A stretch of 64,000 nt of DNA from Muscardinus avellanarius (GCA_963383645.1 OY726563.1:33262331-33326330); one strand, 5' to 3'. Counted from the stretch's first letter, positions 43,645 through 53,749 are shown. Notes: generated by a model not told the origin, from the sequence alone. Program-made: numbers and translations.

Positions 43645-43740
43645 AATCTTAAACCCTCACTTGGCAGATGCAGGAACTGAGGCCTAGAGGTGCTTGGCTC
43701 TGATGCACCAGAAGATCCACCCGGACCTGGATGCAGGAGC
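43645..43740 (+). repeat. MIR fragment
   Basis: Central MIR motif 'cctcacttggcagatgcagg' followed by 'aactgaggcctagaggtgc'. Short and diverged. Confidence 0.55.
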
Positions 43741-43809
43741 TGAGGGCAGAGACTTCTTGACGACACTTGCTGTCCTAAAGCTTCTGCTATCTATGCTCGT
43801 CCTTGTTTT

Positions 43810-44015
43810 TTTTTTTTTTTTTTTTTTTTTGGTGGTACTGGGGACGGAACCCAGGGGCCCTCTACCTCTGGGCTACACTCTCAGACCTATCTTATATTTT
43901 ATTTGGAGACAGGGTCTCTTAAGCCAACTAAGGCTGGCTTCAAACCTGCGCGATCCTCCTGTCTCAGCCTCCCAAGCGCGGGGATTACAAGCGTGCGCCA
44001 CCACGCCCGGCTCTT
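43810..44015 (-). repeat. B1-dID SINE, type S/C hybrid, T26 tail
   Basis: Reverse element with 'gtctcttaagccaac' typical of type S but a type C end. TSD 'gtccttgtttt' (43,799-43,809 and 44,016-44,026). Confidence 0.93.
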
Positions 44016-44121
44016 GTCCTTGTTTTTTTTTTTCAGTTAATTCATAGTAAATACCCTATACTCAATGTCTTACCTTCTCAGATTAAATATTCCTTGAGGG
44101 CAGGATTGGTTGCTGACTTTG

Positions 44122-44506
44122 CTTTATTTTTTTATTTTTGGTACTAGGCATTAAACCCAGGGACAGTCTACCTCTGAGCTACAATCCTAACCCTTTTTAT
44201 TTTGAAACAGGGTCTCATTAAATTGCCGAGGTCGGCCGGGTGCTGTGGCGCACGTTTGTAATCCCCGCACTTGGGAGGCGGAGACAGGAGGATCGAAGCC
44301 AGCTGCGCTGGCTTAAGAGACCCTGTTTCCAAATTTAAAAAATATAAAAATAGGTCTGGGAGTGTAGCCCGGAGGTAGAAGGGCTTCCAGGAACCCCAGT
44401 ACCACTGGAAGAAAAAAAAATTTGCTGAGGTCGGCTTCAAACCTGAAATCCTCCTATCTTACTCTCCCAAGTCCTGGGTTTACAGGCATGGCCACCATGC
44501 CCAGCC
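44122..44506 (-). repeat. B1-dID SINE split by a forward SINE
   Basis: ID half and linker at 44,122-44,235, rest of B1 at 44,422-44,506. The word 'ttgccgaggtcgg' (44,223-44,235) is repeated as 'ttgctgaggtcgg' (44,422-44,434). Confidence 0.9.
44236..44421 (+). repeat. B1-dID SINE, type S, nested
   Basis: A clean type S example: 'gctggcttaagagaccctg' and the end 'ttccaggaaccccagtacc'. Opposite in orientation to its host. Confidence 0.95.
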
Positions 44507-45197
44507 AGCCACCGTCTTTTAACGTCACTTTACTCTTCCCTTCCATATCTACACACTTCCAGTTGAGGGAATCCACGAGCCCCGGCTGCCCACTAAGCTC
44601 CTTCCTTCTAAGCAGGGCGTTAACTGGGTTGTGGTCAGGCCTGTGGCTGGATATTCTTAGCAGCCTTCGGTCACTCGTCCGGAAAATTCAAACACTCCTG
44701 TCACTAGGGCTTAGATCTCTTACTGCCAAGGCAGGGAGGTTTTCTATTTCCAGGCAGGCAACTCAGAGTACAGGGAGACTTGGGGGGGGGGGGCGCTTGC
44801 TTACAAGGCCCCAGCTTTGGGGCACAGCCCAGCAACACAGCCTGTTACTACCACCAGCGCCCCAAGCCTGACTGACCAGCCAGACTCTGGAAAACATGTT
44901 CTGGTTTAGCAGAGTTTCTTGGCATGGAAGGAGCTCTCTCTGGCCACAGTACAGCGGTTATCACGTCTGACCTCATTCCTGGGGCCTGAGGCAACTCTGA
45001 GGTTGGACACTTAGTAATCTTCCCTTAAAGATATCCACTGCGGGGCAAGCAGCAACTTTAAACCGGGGCTGTGGAGATTTGAAAGTCCCATTTGGGCCTC
45101 TTCCTTAAATCCCTGGGCAAACTCCCCTTCAGCATGAAATGGTGTGGCCCATATTCAGGGGTATACCATGTGTAGCCTGCCGCCAGATGGTATGCGT
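44507..45197. other. Unique sequence
   Basis: About 690 bases with no recognised repeat. It contains a G-run (44,781-44,791) and, at its right end, a CTCF-like motif. Confidence 0.4.
45180..45193 (+). promoter_or_regulatory. CTCF-like motif
   Basis: 'ccgccagatggtat' matches the CTCF core (CCRSYAGRKGGCRS) at 12 of 14 positions by eye and lies just outside a SINE. A single motif without binding data, so weak. Confidence 0.25.
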
Positions 45198-45416
45198 AGC
45201 TGGGCGCGGTGGCGCACGCTTGTAATCCTAGTATTTGGGAGGCGGAGACTGGAGGACCGCAGGTTCCCGGCCAGCCTCAGCTACTTGGTGAGGCCCTCCA
45301 CAACTCAGTGAGACCCTGTTTCAAAATGAAGAATAGAAAATAGGGCTCGAGGTGTAGCTTGGAGGTACAATGCCCCTGGATTCATTCCCCAAGTACCGCC
45401 AAAAAAATAAAAAAAG
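45198..45416 (+). repeat. B1-dID SINE, type R
   Basis: Composite element ending 'ccccaagtaccgcc' with an A-rich tail. Confidence 0.92.
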
Positions 45417-45511
45417 TGGTGTGTGCAGTAGTGGGGATGTGGGTAAGTGTGTTCAGTACTGGAGACTGGACATAGAGATGTTCTACTTCTGAGCTACACC
45501 CTCAGCCCTTT

Positions 45512-45745
45512 CTTTTTTTAATTTTTTTTTTTTTATTTTTTGGTGGTACTGGAGGTGGAACCCAGAGGCTTTCTACCTCCAGGCTATACTCCCAGACCTA
45601 TTTTATATTTTATTTGGAAACAGGGTCTCACTAAGTTGCTGAGAGCCTCGCTATGTAGCTGAGGCTGGCTTCGAACCCGTGCGATCCTCCTGTCTCAGCC
45701 TCCCAAGCGCGGGGATTACAAGCGTGAGCCACCACACCCGGCTTA
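45512..45745 (-). repeat. B1-dID SINE, type C, nested
   Basis: Complete. Perfect 14-bp TSD 'accctcagcccttt' (45,498-45,511 and 45,746-45,759) copied from the host ID half. Confidence 0.95.
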
Positions 45746-45762
45746 ACCCTCAGCCCTTTTAA

Positions 45763-46183
45763 GATTTCTTTATTTATTTAGGTACTGGGGATTGAACCCA
45801 GGGGCAATCTACCTCTAAACTAGACCCCGCAGCCCTCTGTTTGTTTGTTTGTTTGTTTGTTTTGCGGGTCTGGGGATGGAACCCAGAGGCATTTGACCTC
45901 TAAGCTATACCCCCGTGCCCTATTTTTTATTCTTTATTTTGAGACAGGATCTCACTAAGTTGCGGAGGGCCTCACTAAGTAGCTGAGGCTGTCTGCAAAC
46001 TGTGATCCTCTGGTTTCAGCCTTCCAAATGCTGGGATTACAAGTGTGCGCCACCACGCCTGGCTCCCTTTTTAAATTTTGAAACAGGGTCTTACTAAATT
46101 TCTAAAGCTGTCCTCAAACCCGCAATCCTCCCATCTTAACTCCCAAGTTCTGGGGCTTCAAGTGTGCACCACCACACCCAGCT
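45763..46183 (-). repeat. Nested B1-dID, itself split
   Basis: ID half at 45,763-45,838, B1 half at 46,066-46,183, interrupted by the innermost SINE. Confidence 0.75.
45839..46065 (-). repeat. Innermost B1-dID SINE, type R, (TTTG)n tail
   Basis: Complete reverse element whose tail is a run of TTTG units (45,839-45,863). Confidence 0.92.
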
Positions 46184-46572
46184 CCTTTTTTATTTTTTAT
46201 ATTGAAACAGGGCCTCCCTTGGTTGATGAACCTGGCCTCAAATCTGTAATGCTCCTGTCCTAACCTCCTAAATACTGGGATTACAGGCCTGCGCCATGGA
46301 ACCTGGCAAGGACAGGGACTGAGAAAGAGTCTAGGAGACATGTCAAAGAGCACTGTGGGCAGAGGGGAGAGTCCATAGCTCAGCTCCAGGTGGCTGAGCC
46401 TGTGTTAGGATGAAGGTTTCTGCATATCCCCCAGCAGCACCTACTGGTGTTCAGAGACAGAACCCAAATCAGACTGTGCCACAGACCTGGCGCTCGGGTG
46501 GCAGGTACTGGCCTTGTCAGCTTCCACGTTGCACTACCACCTGCTCTGTTTCCCTCGCTGGACGGCACCAAA

Positions 46573-46735
46573 GCAGTCCAGTGCATGCCTGGAACCCCAG
46601 TACTTGGGAGGCTGAGGCAGGAGGGTTGCAGGTTCGAGGCTAGCCTGGGTAACTTAGTGAGACGCTATCTCATATTCAAAAAACGAAAAGGGCTAAGGTT
46701 GTGGATCAGAGGTAGAGAAAGAATCCCTAGTACGG
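46573..46735 (+). repeat. Old B1-dID remnant
   Basis: B1 fragment ('gcatgcctggaaccccagta') with a decayed ID half. Confidence 0.75.
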
Positions 46736-46994
46736 CTTGGGGGCATGTGAGCCCACGAAGAAAGTGGCTGTCTCCAGGCCTAGGAGAAAGACCTCGAGAG
46801 GAACCAGCCCGGCACACACCCTTCCAGCCAGGGAGACAGTGAGACAATACGCTTCCGTTGGTGAAGCCACCTGGGCGTTCTGGCTGACACAGGACGAAAC
46901 CTACAGCCCGTCCCCTAGGGTCTGGGCTGGCCCACTGACCTGCTGTCAGTGTCCTGTCACCGCCTTGGGGGGAAGGCAGCATTTGGGAGCCCTG
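46736..46994. other. Unique sequence
   Basis: No repeat or exon recognised. Overlapping open frames on both strands look random. Confidence 0.3.
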
Positions 46995-47117
46995 GCCCAC
47001 TAGCACTGTGACCTTGGGAGAGCTATTTAACATCTCTGAGTCTCAGCTTCATCATCTACAAAACAGGATCAGAGTTGTGACTAATGCCTTTTTTTTTAAC
47101 CATACTTCCATGAGGAT

Positions 47118-47153
<36 letters not shown>

Positions 47154-47171
47154 TGGGTGTTTTGTTTTGTT

Positions 47172-47214
<43 letters not shown>

Positions 47215-47510
47215 TTTTGCAGTACTGGGAATGGAACCCAGGGGCATTCTACCTCCAAGTTGCACCCCCAGCCCTCGTTTTTATTCTTTATTTTGAAACA
47301 GGGTCTCACTGAATTGCAAAGGGCCTCACTAAGTAGCTGAGGCTGTCCCCGAACCCAGATCCTCCTGTCTCAGCCTCCCAAATGCTGGGATTATAAGCGT
47401 GCGCCACCACGCCCAGCTCTTCCATGAGGATTAAATGAGGGAATGCATTATTCACTGAGTTAAAACTTAGTAGGGACTTAATAAATGGTACCTATTCCTT
47501 TCCTAATTCT
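46995..47510 (-). repeat. MIR SINE, split by a B1-dID
   Basis: Reverse MIR: 'tgtgaccttgggagagctat', 'ctctgagtctcagcttcatc' (46,995-47,118), then 'attaaatgagggaatgc' and 'acttaataaatggtacctat' (47,419-47,510). Confidence 0.9.
47119..47418 (-). repeat. B1-dID SINE in MIR with (TTG)n and (TTTA)n tail
   Basis: Perfect 14-bp TSD 'cttccatgaggatt' (47,105-47,118 and 47,419-47,432). The tail shows two different tandem repeats in series (TTG, then TTTA). Confidence 0.97.
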
Positions 47511-47524
47511 AGGCCTATGGTGCT

Positions 47525-47612
47525 CTGTTGTTTGTGGTGCTGGGGATGGAACTCAAGGCCTCATGCATGCTAGGCAAGCGCTCTACCACTGAGTTAAATC
47601 CCCATTATCAGA
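47525..47612 (-). repeat. Full-length ID SINE
   Basis: Reverse ID with intact 'catgctaggcaagcgctct' segment and tRNA-like box B complement. Confidence 0.88.
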
Positions 47613-47651
47613 GAGGGTGTTTGATTAATAGACATCCACCGTTTTTGTTTT

Positions 47652-47860
47652 TGTTTTTTTCCTTTTTTTGTACTGGAGATCAAACCCAGTGACATCTCTG
47701 AGCTACACAACCCAGCCCTTTTTATCTTTTGTTATGAAATAGGGTCTCGTTAGGTTGCTGAGAGTCTCTCTACATCGCTGAGGCTGGCCTCGAACCTGCG
47801 ATACTCCTGTCTCAGCTTCTCGAATACTGGAATGACAGGCATGAGTCATGGTGCCCGGCT
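47652..47860 (-). repeat. B1-dID SINE, type O
   Basis: Reverse composite ending 'gagtcatggtgcccggct'. Possible short TSD around 'gacatc'. Confidence 0.85.
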
Positions 47861-48231
47861 GACATCTAGGGACTTGATTTCCATAGGCAGCTGCTTATTA
47901 TTACAGGCAGATAAAGAAACCAAGGGCCCTCTTTTTCCCCCCTATGATTCAGAAAAGGCAGTCCCTGCTTCCCTTTACCTCCTGAGAATTACTTCTGTGC
48001 TTTGCCCTAGAATTGAAAACAGCACAGAATGGGGGGGGGGGGGTTACCTAGGAAGCCCTTAAGGAAGGAATGGTTGTAGTGGTTGTAGATAAAGGATCTC
48101 CTCATTTCACTGAGAGGCTTCCCCAATAGTCACAAAAACACATTTGCTTCTAAAGCTTTTAGGCAGAAATCCATTTTCAGTATATTTTAATGAGGTGTAT
48201 CAGTTTGCTATTGCTGTGTAACAAACCAGCC

Positions 48232-48426
48232 TGTTAGGGTTTGAATGTTGCCCCCAAATTCATATGACATTTAGACATGAGGCTTTTGAGAGGTAATTAG
48301 TATTAGAGAAGGTCTTCCAGGTGGGATTCTCATAATGAGACTGGTGGCTTAATACGAAGAGGAAGAGAGGGCTGAGGATGTAGCTATAACACTTGCCTAG
48401 CATGTATGAGATCCTGTGTTCCTTTC

Positions 48427-48472
<46 letters not shown>

Positions 48473-48603
48473 CAAAAAAGAGAGACCTGGGCTAGCATGC
48501 TTGTTCTGTCCCATGTCATGCCTCCTCCATGTATAAGGAGCACAAAGGCCCTCATTAGTTACTCAAAAGTGGATTTTGGCACCAGGCTCTTGTATGTGTG
48601 CTC
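48232..48603 (+). mobile_element. MaLR-like LTR fragment, interrupted by an ID
   Basis: Starts 'tgttagggtttgaatgt' and continues 'ccccaaattcatatgacat', 'ggtgggattctcataatg', resuming after the ID with 'gagagacctgggctagc' and 'tgcctcctccatg'. The 3' end is not clear. Confidence 0.55.
48369..48477 (+). repeat. ID SINE with (CA)n tail
   Basis: Full-type ID ('acttgcctagcatgtatg') with a CA run (48,432-48,470) as tail. Confidence 0.88.
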
Positions 48604-48618
48604 TGGGAGCTAAATCTT

Positions 48619-48770
48619 TCTGTGTGTGTGTGTGTGTGTGTGAACTGGGGATGGAACCCAGGGGCCCTCCACCACTGAAATACATCCCCAGCCCTTTTTA
48701 TTTTTTGTCTTCAGACAGGGTCTCACTAAGTCGCTCAAGCTGGCCTCAAACCTGCCTGGCTGGGAGCTAA
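48619..48770 (-). repeat. Truncated B1-dID SINE with (TG)n edge
   Basis: Reverse element. The B1 half lacks everything between 'cctcaaacctg' and the terminal 'cctggc'. TSD 'tgggagctaa' (48,604-48,613 and 48,771-48,780). The same deleted element occurs inverted at 52.16-52.28 kb. Confidence 0.9.
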
Positions 48771-48894
48771 CCTTTTGCATCACGCTGAAGGTCCCAGCCT
48801 GACGCTGCCCTACCATGAATAAGAGGAGATCAGTGTGAGGCTAGTGCTGGCGAGGGGGACAGAGGCACCCACAGGGAGGTTAAGAAGCCCCAGA
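48642..48894 (+). repeat. Left arm of an inverted duplication
   Basis: Contains most of the truncated SINE and about 125 bases of otherwise unique DNA up to 'aagaagccccaga'. The reverse complement of 52,029-52,278. Over the unique part I count only two base differences. Confidence 0.9.
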
Positions 48895-48896
48895 AG

Positions 48897-49325
48897 AGCC
48901 AGGTGTGGTGGCGCACACTTGTAATCCCAGCATTTGGGAGGCTGAGACAGGAGGATCACAGGTTCTAGGCCTGCCTCAGTGAGACTTAGTAAGAGCCTGT
49001 TTCAAAATAGAAAATAAAGCCGGGCATGGTGGCGCACGCTTGTAATCCCAGCATTCGGGAGGCTGAAGCCAGAGGATCGCTGTTCACAGACAGCCTCCGC
49101 TACTTAGTGAGGCCCTCCTCAACTTAGTGAGACCCTGTTTCAAAATAAAGAATAAAAATAGGGCAGGGGGTATAGCTCAGAGGTCAAATGCCCCTGGGTT
49201 CCATCCCCAGACCCACCAAAAAAAAAAAAAAGAAAAGAAAAGAAACTAAGATAAAGTTGGGGGTGTAGCTCGGACATAGAAAGCCCCTGGGTTCAATCCC
49301 CAGTACTACAAAATTAATAATTAAT
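48897..49325 (+). repeat. B1-dID SINE split by a younger SINE
   Basis: B1 half at 48,897-49,018, detached dID half at 49,249-49,325 with a (TTAA)-rich end. Confidence 0.85.
49019..49248 (+). repeat. B1-dID SINE, type R, nested
   Basis: Complete, ending 'cccagacccacc' with A14 and AAAAG units. Confidence 0.93.
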
Positions 49326-50204
49326 TAATTAATAAAAATAACATGATAAAACAAGAGTGTGAGTGACAGGGATCAAGGGCCCCTTTGCAAATGAAAACTG
49401 ACCGCAAGCAAGTCCACAATGGCTCCTCCTGTTGGCCTGCCTTCCCAGAGCATCCTGCTCAGCAACTCCTGCCCACTCTCACACCAAAAGGGACCCAGCA
49501 TCCCTCTTTATGCCTCCTCATCCTAAGACACCTGCAATGCTGCCCTGGAAGGCAAGCCATCTCCCTTTCCTCTGGGGGCGGATGCTGTCCCCAGGGGTCT
49601 CTGCTTGACCTTTACTCAGCTCCCCAACTGTCTCCAGACCTGGGACAAAGAAAGCAAGGTCAGAGGAAGGACCTACTCCTGACCATGAGGCACAAGCATG
49701 CACACAGAAGCCCTCCAGCGGCTGCCCAGTCCACCACTGCAACACAACTGGCCTTCCCAGGGCCCCAACCAGAGTATCTGTCCTGCAAGCAGCCCAGTGT
49801 TCCCATTCACGGCCCCAGGACCTGCCAGTTGAGATGAGGCACATGGGTAGGACTAATATGGGGTGGCAGGGAGCCAGGGAAGATCCCGTGGATCTGATCC
49901 CCTGGGTACCCATATATCCAATGACTCCCTTTAGGGACAGGAGTGGGTCCAAATCAAAAGGTACAGCATTGCCACCCTGCACTTACCATCTAAAGGAACT
50001 AGAAACTGAGAAAGATTGACCCTTGTCTCCATCCCCATTGCCCAGTAGACAGGAGCCCCTGCAACTGGAAACGTGGCACCTGGCGCTAACTTTGCCCCGT
50101 GAGCTTCCGGGCCTCAAATTAGAAGGAGAAGCGGAACTTATGCTTGTCCGGTACTTCAAAGAGAGATCATCTCGCCAAATGCTCATAACAACCTCATGAG
50201 ATAC
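49326..50204. other. SINE-free unique segment
   Basis: About 880 bases without a recognised repeat. An ATG frame at 49,391-49,837 (+) gives 148 residues, and an opposing frame overlaps it, but neither shows a domain, and coding is unsupported. Confidence 0.35.
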
Positions 50205-50680
50205 TGTGGCGCTTTTAAACACATCTGCAAGTTATTTGACACTCTCCCCACCAAGAGGCAGGGTGGATGCCCCCACTCCTAAAAGTCTAGGTGGGCTCTT
50301 AAATGCTTTCAAGGCAACAGAAGAGACGCTGTGAGATTCGAGACCACGTGCTTCCTCCGGGCTCTCTGGGGGCACCCACTCTGGGAGAAATCTGTAAGAA
50401 GTCAACTGCCACAGCAGAAAGCCACAATGCACAAGGCCCAGCAGACAGCCCAGCTGAGCTCCTGGGCCAACAGCCAGCAGGATCCAGCAGCCAGGGGGGC
50501 GCCCCATCTTGGAACTCCTTCAGATAGCGGCAGCTCCCTCTGATACTCGGCTGCAACCACGCAAAATACCCTTTTGAGAACCACCCAGCCGAGCCCTTCC
50601 CAGAATTCTTGACCCGCAGCAATGCGAACGAAACAGAACAGCTGTTTTGAGTGGCGAAGTTCCGGGGCAATTCTTTACGT
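50205..50680 (+). mobile_element. Ancient MLT1-like LTR
   Basis: Diagnostic order: 'tttgacactctccccaccaag', 'ccccatcttggaactcc', 'gaaccacccagccgagccc', 'attcttgacccgcagcaat', 'cagctgttttgagtggcg'. Strongly diverged from any consensus I can recall. The family assignment is moderate. Confidence 0.5.
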
Positions 50681-50709
50681 GGCTCCAGGCATCAAAACAG
50701 ATCCTTGGT

Positions 50710-50850
50710 GTTGTGCCCCCGTCTCAGGAGAAAAGACAGAGGCTCTGAGGGTTTGAGGACTTGCCTCGGGTCGCGTATCTGGTGAGCGCTAGAGATGAAA
50801 CTCAACGTCATGGTCGGTCCCTCTGGATCTAGATCCCAGCCCCTTCTCAC
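50710..50850 (+). repeat. MIR SINE fragment
   Basis: 'gacagaggctctgagggttt', 'gaggacttgcctcgggtcg' and 'gatctagatcccagcccc' follow MIR order. Confidence 0.65.
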
Positions 50851-50894
50851 GGCACCCCCTCACATTTCCTCACTTCCAAGAAGAGAACATTCTT

Positions 50895-51060
50895 TTCAGA
50901 CTCAACTAGTTTCCAAACCTGGCTGTGCGTCAGAGTCAGCTGTGGTGAGCGTTAAAGATAGAGATTTCCAGGCCCCACCCCAGGCCTACTGAGTCACAAT
51001 CTTTAGGCGTGCGGCCAGGGCTCTGCATTCTGGACTGGCACCCCAGGCGACCAGAAGCAA
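50895..51060 (+). mobile_element. MER5A-type DNA transposon (hAT-Charlie)
   Basis: 'gtgcgtcagagtcagctgtg', 'gatttccaggccccacccca', 'ggcctactgagtcacaatct', 'aggcgtgcggccagggctct' match MER5A order. Non-autonomous and inactive. Confidence 0.75.
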
Positions 51061-51217
51061 TCTGTGTGTGAACCAGTGGGCCAGTGGGCCCCTGCTCTGC
51101 CCAGCTATTATAAGACAACTGGAAGAGACCAGCCAGCTTTTCTTCAACTAGTGCCCGGTGTCAGAAAGCCTTTTGTGATATGTGTTCAACAGATCAGAAA
51201 AGGCAATGTACATTTGT

Positions 51218-51348
51218 TTCTTTCCTCCTCCTTCTTTTTTGCTTTCTTTTGTTTGGAGACAAGGTCTCACTATGTTGCCCAGGCTGGCCTGGATTCCCTG
51301 TCTTGGGCTCTGGAGTAGCTGGTACTGCAGGTGTGTGTCACCAGACCT
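51218..51348 (-). repeat. Old B1 (7SL) monomer
   Basis: Reverse B1 without an ID half: 'gtctcactatgttgcccagg', ending 'gtgtcaccagacctgg'. Confidence 0.8.
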
Positions 51349-51364
51349 GGAAAAATTTAGACTC

Positions 51365-51670
51365 TTTTTTTTTTTGGGGGGGGGGGTACAGGGATGGAAC
51401 CCAGGAGCATTCTACCTCCGAGCTACACACCCAGCCCTATTTTTTATTCTTTATTTGGAAACAGGGTCTCACTGAGTTGCAAAGGGCCTAAGTAGCTGAG
51501 ACTGTCTGCGAATCGTGAGCCTCCTGTCTCAGCCTCCCAAATGCCTGGGCTACAAGTGTAATCCACCATGTGCGCCACCACGCCCGGCTCTTTTTTTGTT
51601 GTTTTTAATGCAGCGCGAGGGATAGAATCCATGCTCGGCAAGTCTCTACCACTGGGGAATTATCAGCCGC
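51365..51670 (-). repeat. B1-dID SINE plus ID fragment
   Basis: Reverse composite (51,365-51,590, beginning with T10-G10) followed by an ID-like piece (51,591-51,670). Both lie inside one TSD 'aaatttagact' (51,354-51,364 and 51,671-51,681). Confidence 0.85.
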
Positions 51671-51789
51671 AAATTTAGACTTTCTTCACTCTAACGTCAG
51701 GAAGTCTCTCTTTTTTTTTTTTTTAACTCTCACACAAATAAAAGACAGAACTTGATAGTAGTGTACCTGGTCAATGAGTACTTGGTATA

Positions 51790-51875
51790 GGCCAGGTGTG
51801 GTGGTGTACACCTATAATCCCAGTGACCTGGAAGATGAGTCAGCAGGAGAATGACAAGTTCGAGATCAGCCTGCA
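51790..51875 (+). repeat. Truncated forward B1
   Basis: B1 head to 'gagatcagcctgc', then it stops abruptly at a SINE in the opposite orientation. Confidence 0.85.
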
Positions 51876-52024
51876 CTCGACCTCCGAGCTATACTCCCAA
51901 CTCTATTTTCTATTTTGAATCAGGGCCTCACTAAGTTGCTGAGGCTGGCTTTGAACCTGCGAGATCCTCCTGTCTCCGCCTCCCAAGCACGGGGTTTACA
52001 AGCGTACACCAGCACTCACGGCAT
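51876..52024 (-). repeat. Truncated reverse B1-dID
   Basis: It begins inside the ID half ('actcgacctccgagctatac') with no tail and ends 'accagcactcacggc'. The abrupt head-to-head join with the forward B1 marks a rearrangement breakpoint. Confidence 0.85.
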
Positions 52025-52028
52025 TTTT

Positions 52029-52278
52029 CTGGGGCTTCTTAACCTCCCTGTGGGCGCCTCTGTCCCCCTCGCCAGCACTAGCCTCACACTGACCTCCTCT
52101 TATTCATGGTAGGGCAGCGTCAGGCTGGGACCTTCAGCGTGATGCAAAAGGTTAGCTCCCAGCCAGGCAGGTTCGAGGCCAGCCTGAGCGACTTAGTGAG
52201 ACCCTGTCTGAAGACAAAAAATAAAAAGGGCTGGGGATTCACTCAGTGGTAAAACACTCAGGGGTTCAATCCCCAGTA
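52029..52278 (-). repeat. Right arm of an inverted duplication
   Basis: The reverse complement of 48,642-48,894, including the truncated SINE with the identical internal B1 deletion. The ID part of the SINE is more diverged between arms than the unique part. Confidence 0.9.
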
Positions 52279-52303
52279 TTGCAACAGAAATAAAATAAAG
52301 TAA

Positions 52304-52414
52304 AATGGGAGTGTAGCTCAGTAGTAGAGTTCTTGCCTAGCATGTAAGAAACCCTGGGTTCCATCTCCTATACTGCAAAAAAAGAAAAAAAAAAAATATA
52401 TATATATATATACT
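52304..52414 (+). repeat. ID SINE with A-rich then (TA)n tail
   Basis: Full-type ID ('tcttgcctagcatgtaag'). The tail ends in nine TA units (about 52,396-52,414). Confidence 0.88.
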
Positions 52415-52921
52415 GGGGGTGTGTTAATACCTCCAAGGTTCTGTGACCCCTGTCTGTAAGAATTTACAACTGAACCCAGGAGATAAGATATGAAGTCATT
52501 TCAGAATAATCCAATGAGTTTTATGGCTGTGACAATACGCACAAAGACAATGGGGAGAATTTGTCCTAATCATTGCCTGCAGCTTCGAAGGGGCTGCCAG
52601 CAGAAGGTGGCTGCCTGGAGCTAGGAGTCCAGCCGAGGCCCTCCAGGGTGGAGCAGGCTGCAGGCCTGGGTGGGCCAGGAGGGGCGCCTTGCAGCCTGAG
52701 CAACTAGAGGACAGGGTGGGGCAGGAGCAGATTAGGGAGGGCTGGGGGACCAGAGGCTTGATCAGGATTTGATTTTTTCACTTTCCAAAAGCTACTGTCA
52801 TTAAAGATCAAGGACCAAATACCCAAGTTTAATGAAAATTCAAAGAAAACCACAGGCTTCTATTTCCCAGGGCATCAACTAACATTTTTCCTATGACAAT
52901 TATACAGATGATGTTTGGAAC
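52415..52921. other. Unique sequence with a CTCF-like motif
   Basis: No interspersed repeat recognised. A CTCF-like 'ccagcagaaggtgg' lies at 52,597-52,610 (12 of 14 positions by eye). Confidence 0.35.
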
Positions 52922-53113
52922 CTAGCGTGGCGCTGCGTGCCAGTAAACCCAGTACTTGGGAGGCTGAAACAAGGATGATCGCAGGTTGAAGCCAGCTTCA
53001 CCAATTTAAGAAGACCCTGTTTCTAAATAAAAAATAAAATAGGGCTGGGGGGTATAACCTGGAGGTCGAATACCCCTGGGTTCAATCCCCAACACAAGAA
53101 AAAAAAAAAGAAA
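52922..53113 (+). repeat. B1-dID SINE, old
   Basis: Composite element starting 'ctagcgtggcgctgcgtgcc', ending in A-rich sequence. Confidence 0.85.
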
Positions 53114-53208
53114 GACTGAAAAAATAAAAACTTTGTTTCTGCCCTTGAAAAGCCTAAAATCTGATCAATTGCACCAGAAGGCCTTAAAGGAGAAAGAAAA
53201 TTCCAGTT

Positions 53209-53313
53209 AGCTGGGTGTGGTGGCACACGCTTGTAAACCCAGCATTTGGGAGGCTAAGACAGGAGGATCATGATTAGAGCACAGCCTCAGCTACTTAGTG
53301 AGGCCCTCTGCAT
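53209..53313 (+). repeat. B1 half, truncated
   Basis: It stops at 'gaggccctctgcat' without an ID half, followed by about 90 unique bases. Confidence 0.85.
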
Positions 53314-53405
53314 GGGTATCCAACACACTCCATGGGGTGGGGGCTGGTCAAACGTGTGGTCCTCTTTTCAGTTCTTGGCTAGAATCAGTCACAGAAGATG
53401 GATTC

Positions 53406-53622
53406 CAAACCGGGCGTGGTGGCACACGCTTCTAATCCCAGTACTTGGGAGGCTGAGACAGGAGGATCTGGGTTCTTGCCTCAGCCACTTAATGAGGCCC
53501 TCTGCAACTTAAGTGAGACCCTATTTCAAGATAAAGAATAAAAATTGGGCTGGGGGTATAGCTCAGAGGTAGAATGTCCCTAGATTCAATCCCCAGTACC
53601 CCCCCCCCCCCACACACACACA
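53406..53622 (+). repeat. B1-dID SINE with C13-(AC)n tail
   Basis: Composite element. TSD core 'agatggatt' (53,395 and about 53,624). The tail is a C-run followed by AC units. Confidence 0.9.
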
Positions 53623-53749
53623 GAGATGGATTACCCCACACAGCTTTGGAGACAGGAGCTAGAATTCTCCCAACTAAGAAATGGTCTGAATCTCCATGGG
53701 GCCCCGCCAGAAATCATATCTGCCCCAGCAGCCCATTCTCTCTACTTAC

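Larger units (their letters stand above)
45449..46305 (-). repeat. Outer SINE of a multi-level nest
   Basis: Reverse composite with its ID half at 45,449-45,511 and B1 half at 46,184-46,305. The 670 bases between are three further SINE insertions. Confidence 0.75.

Noticed and set aside
46242..46305. ORF fragments resembling each other across the right half ('SCLSLP...GIT', 'MVAHACNPST')
   Set aside because: These are translations of B1-dID in different frames, a well-known source of spurious protein similarity.
49391..49982. Opposing frames of about 150 codons in a SINE-free segment
   Set aside because: The plus frame has an ATG, but composition is ordinary and no domain is visible. The minus frame begins at GTG. 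Overlapping antisense frames suggest chance.
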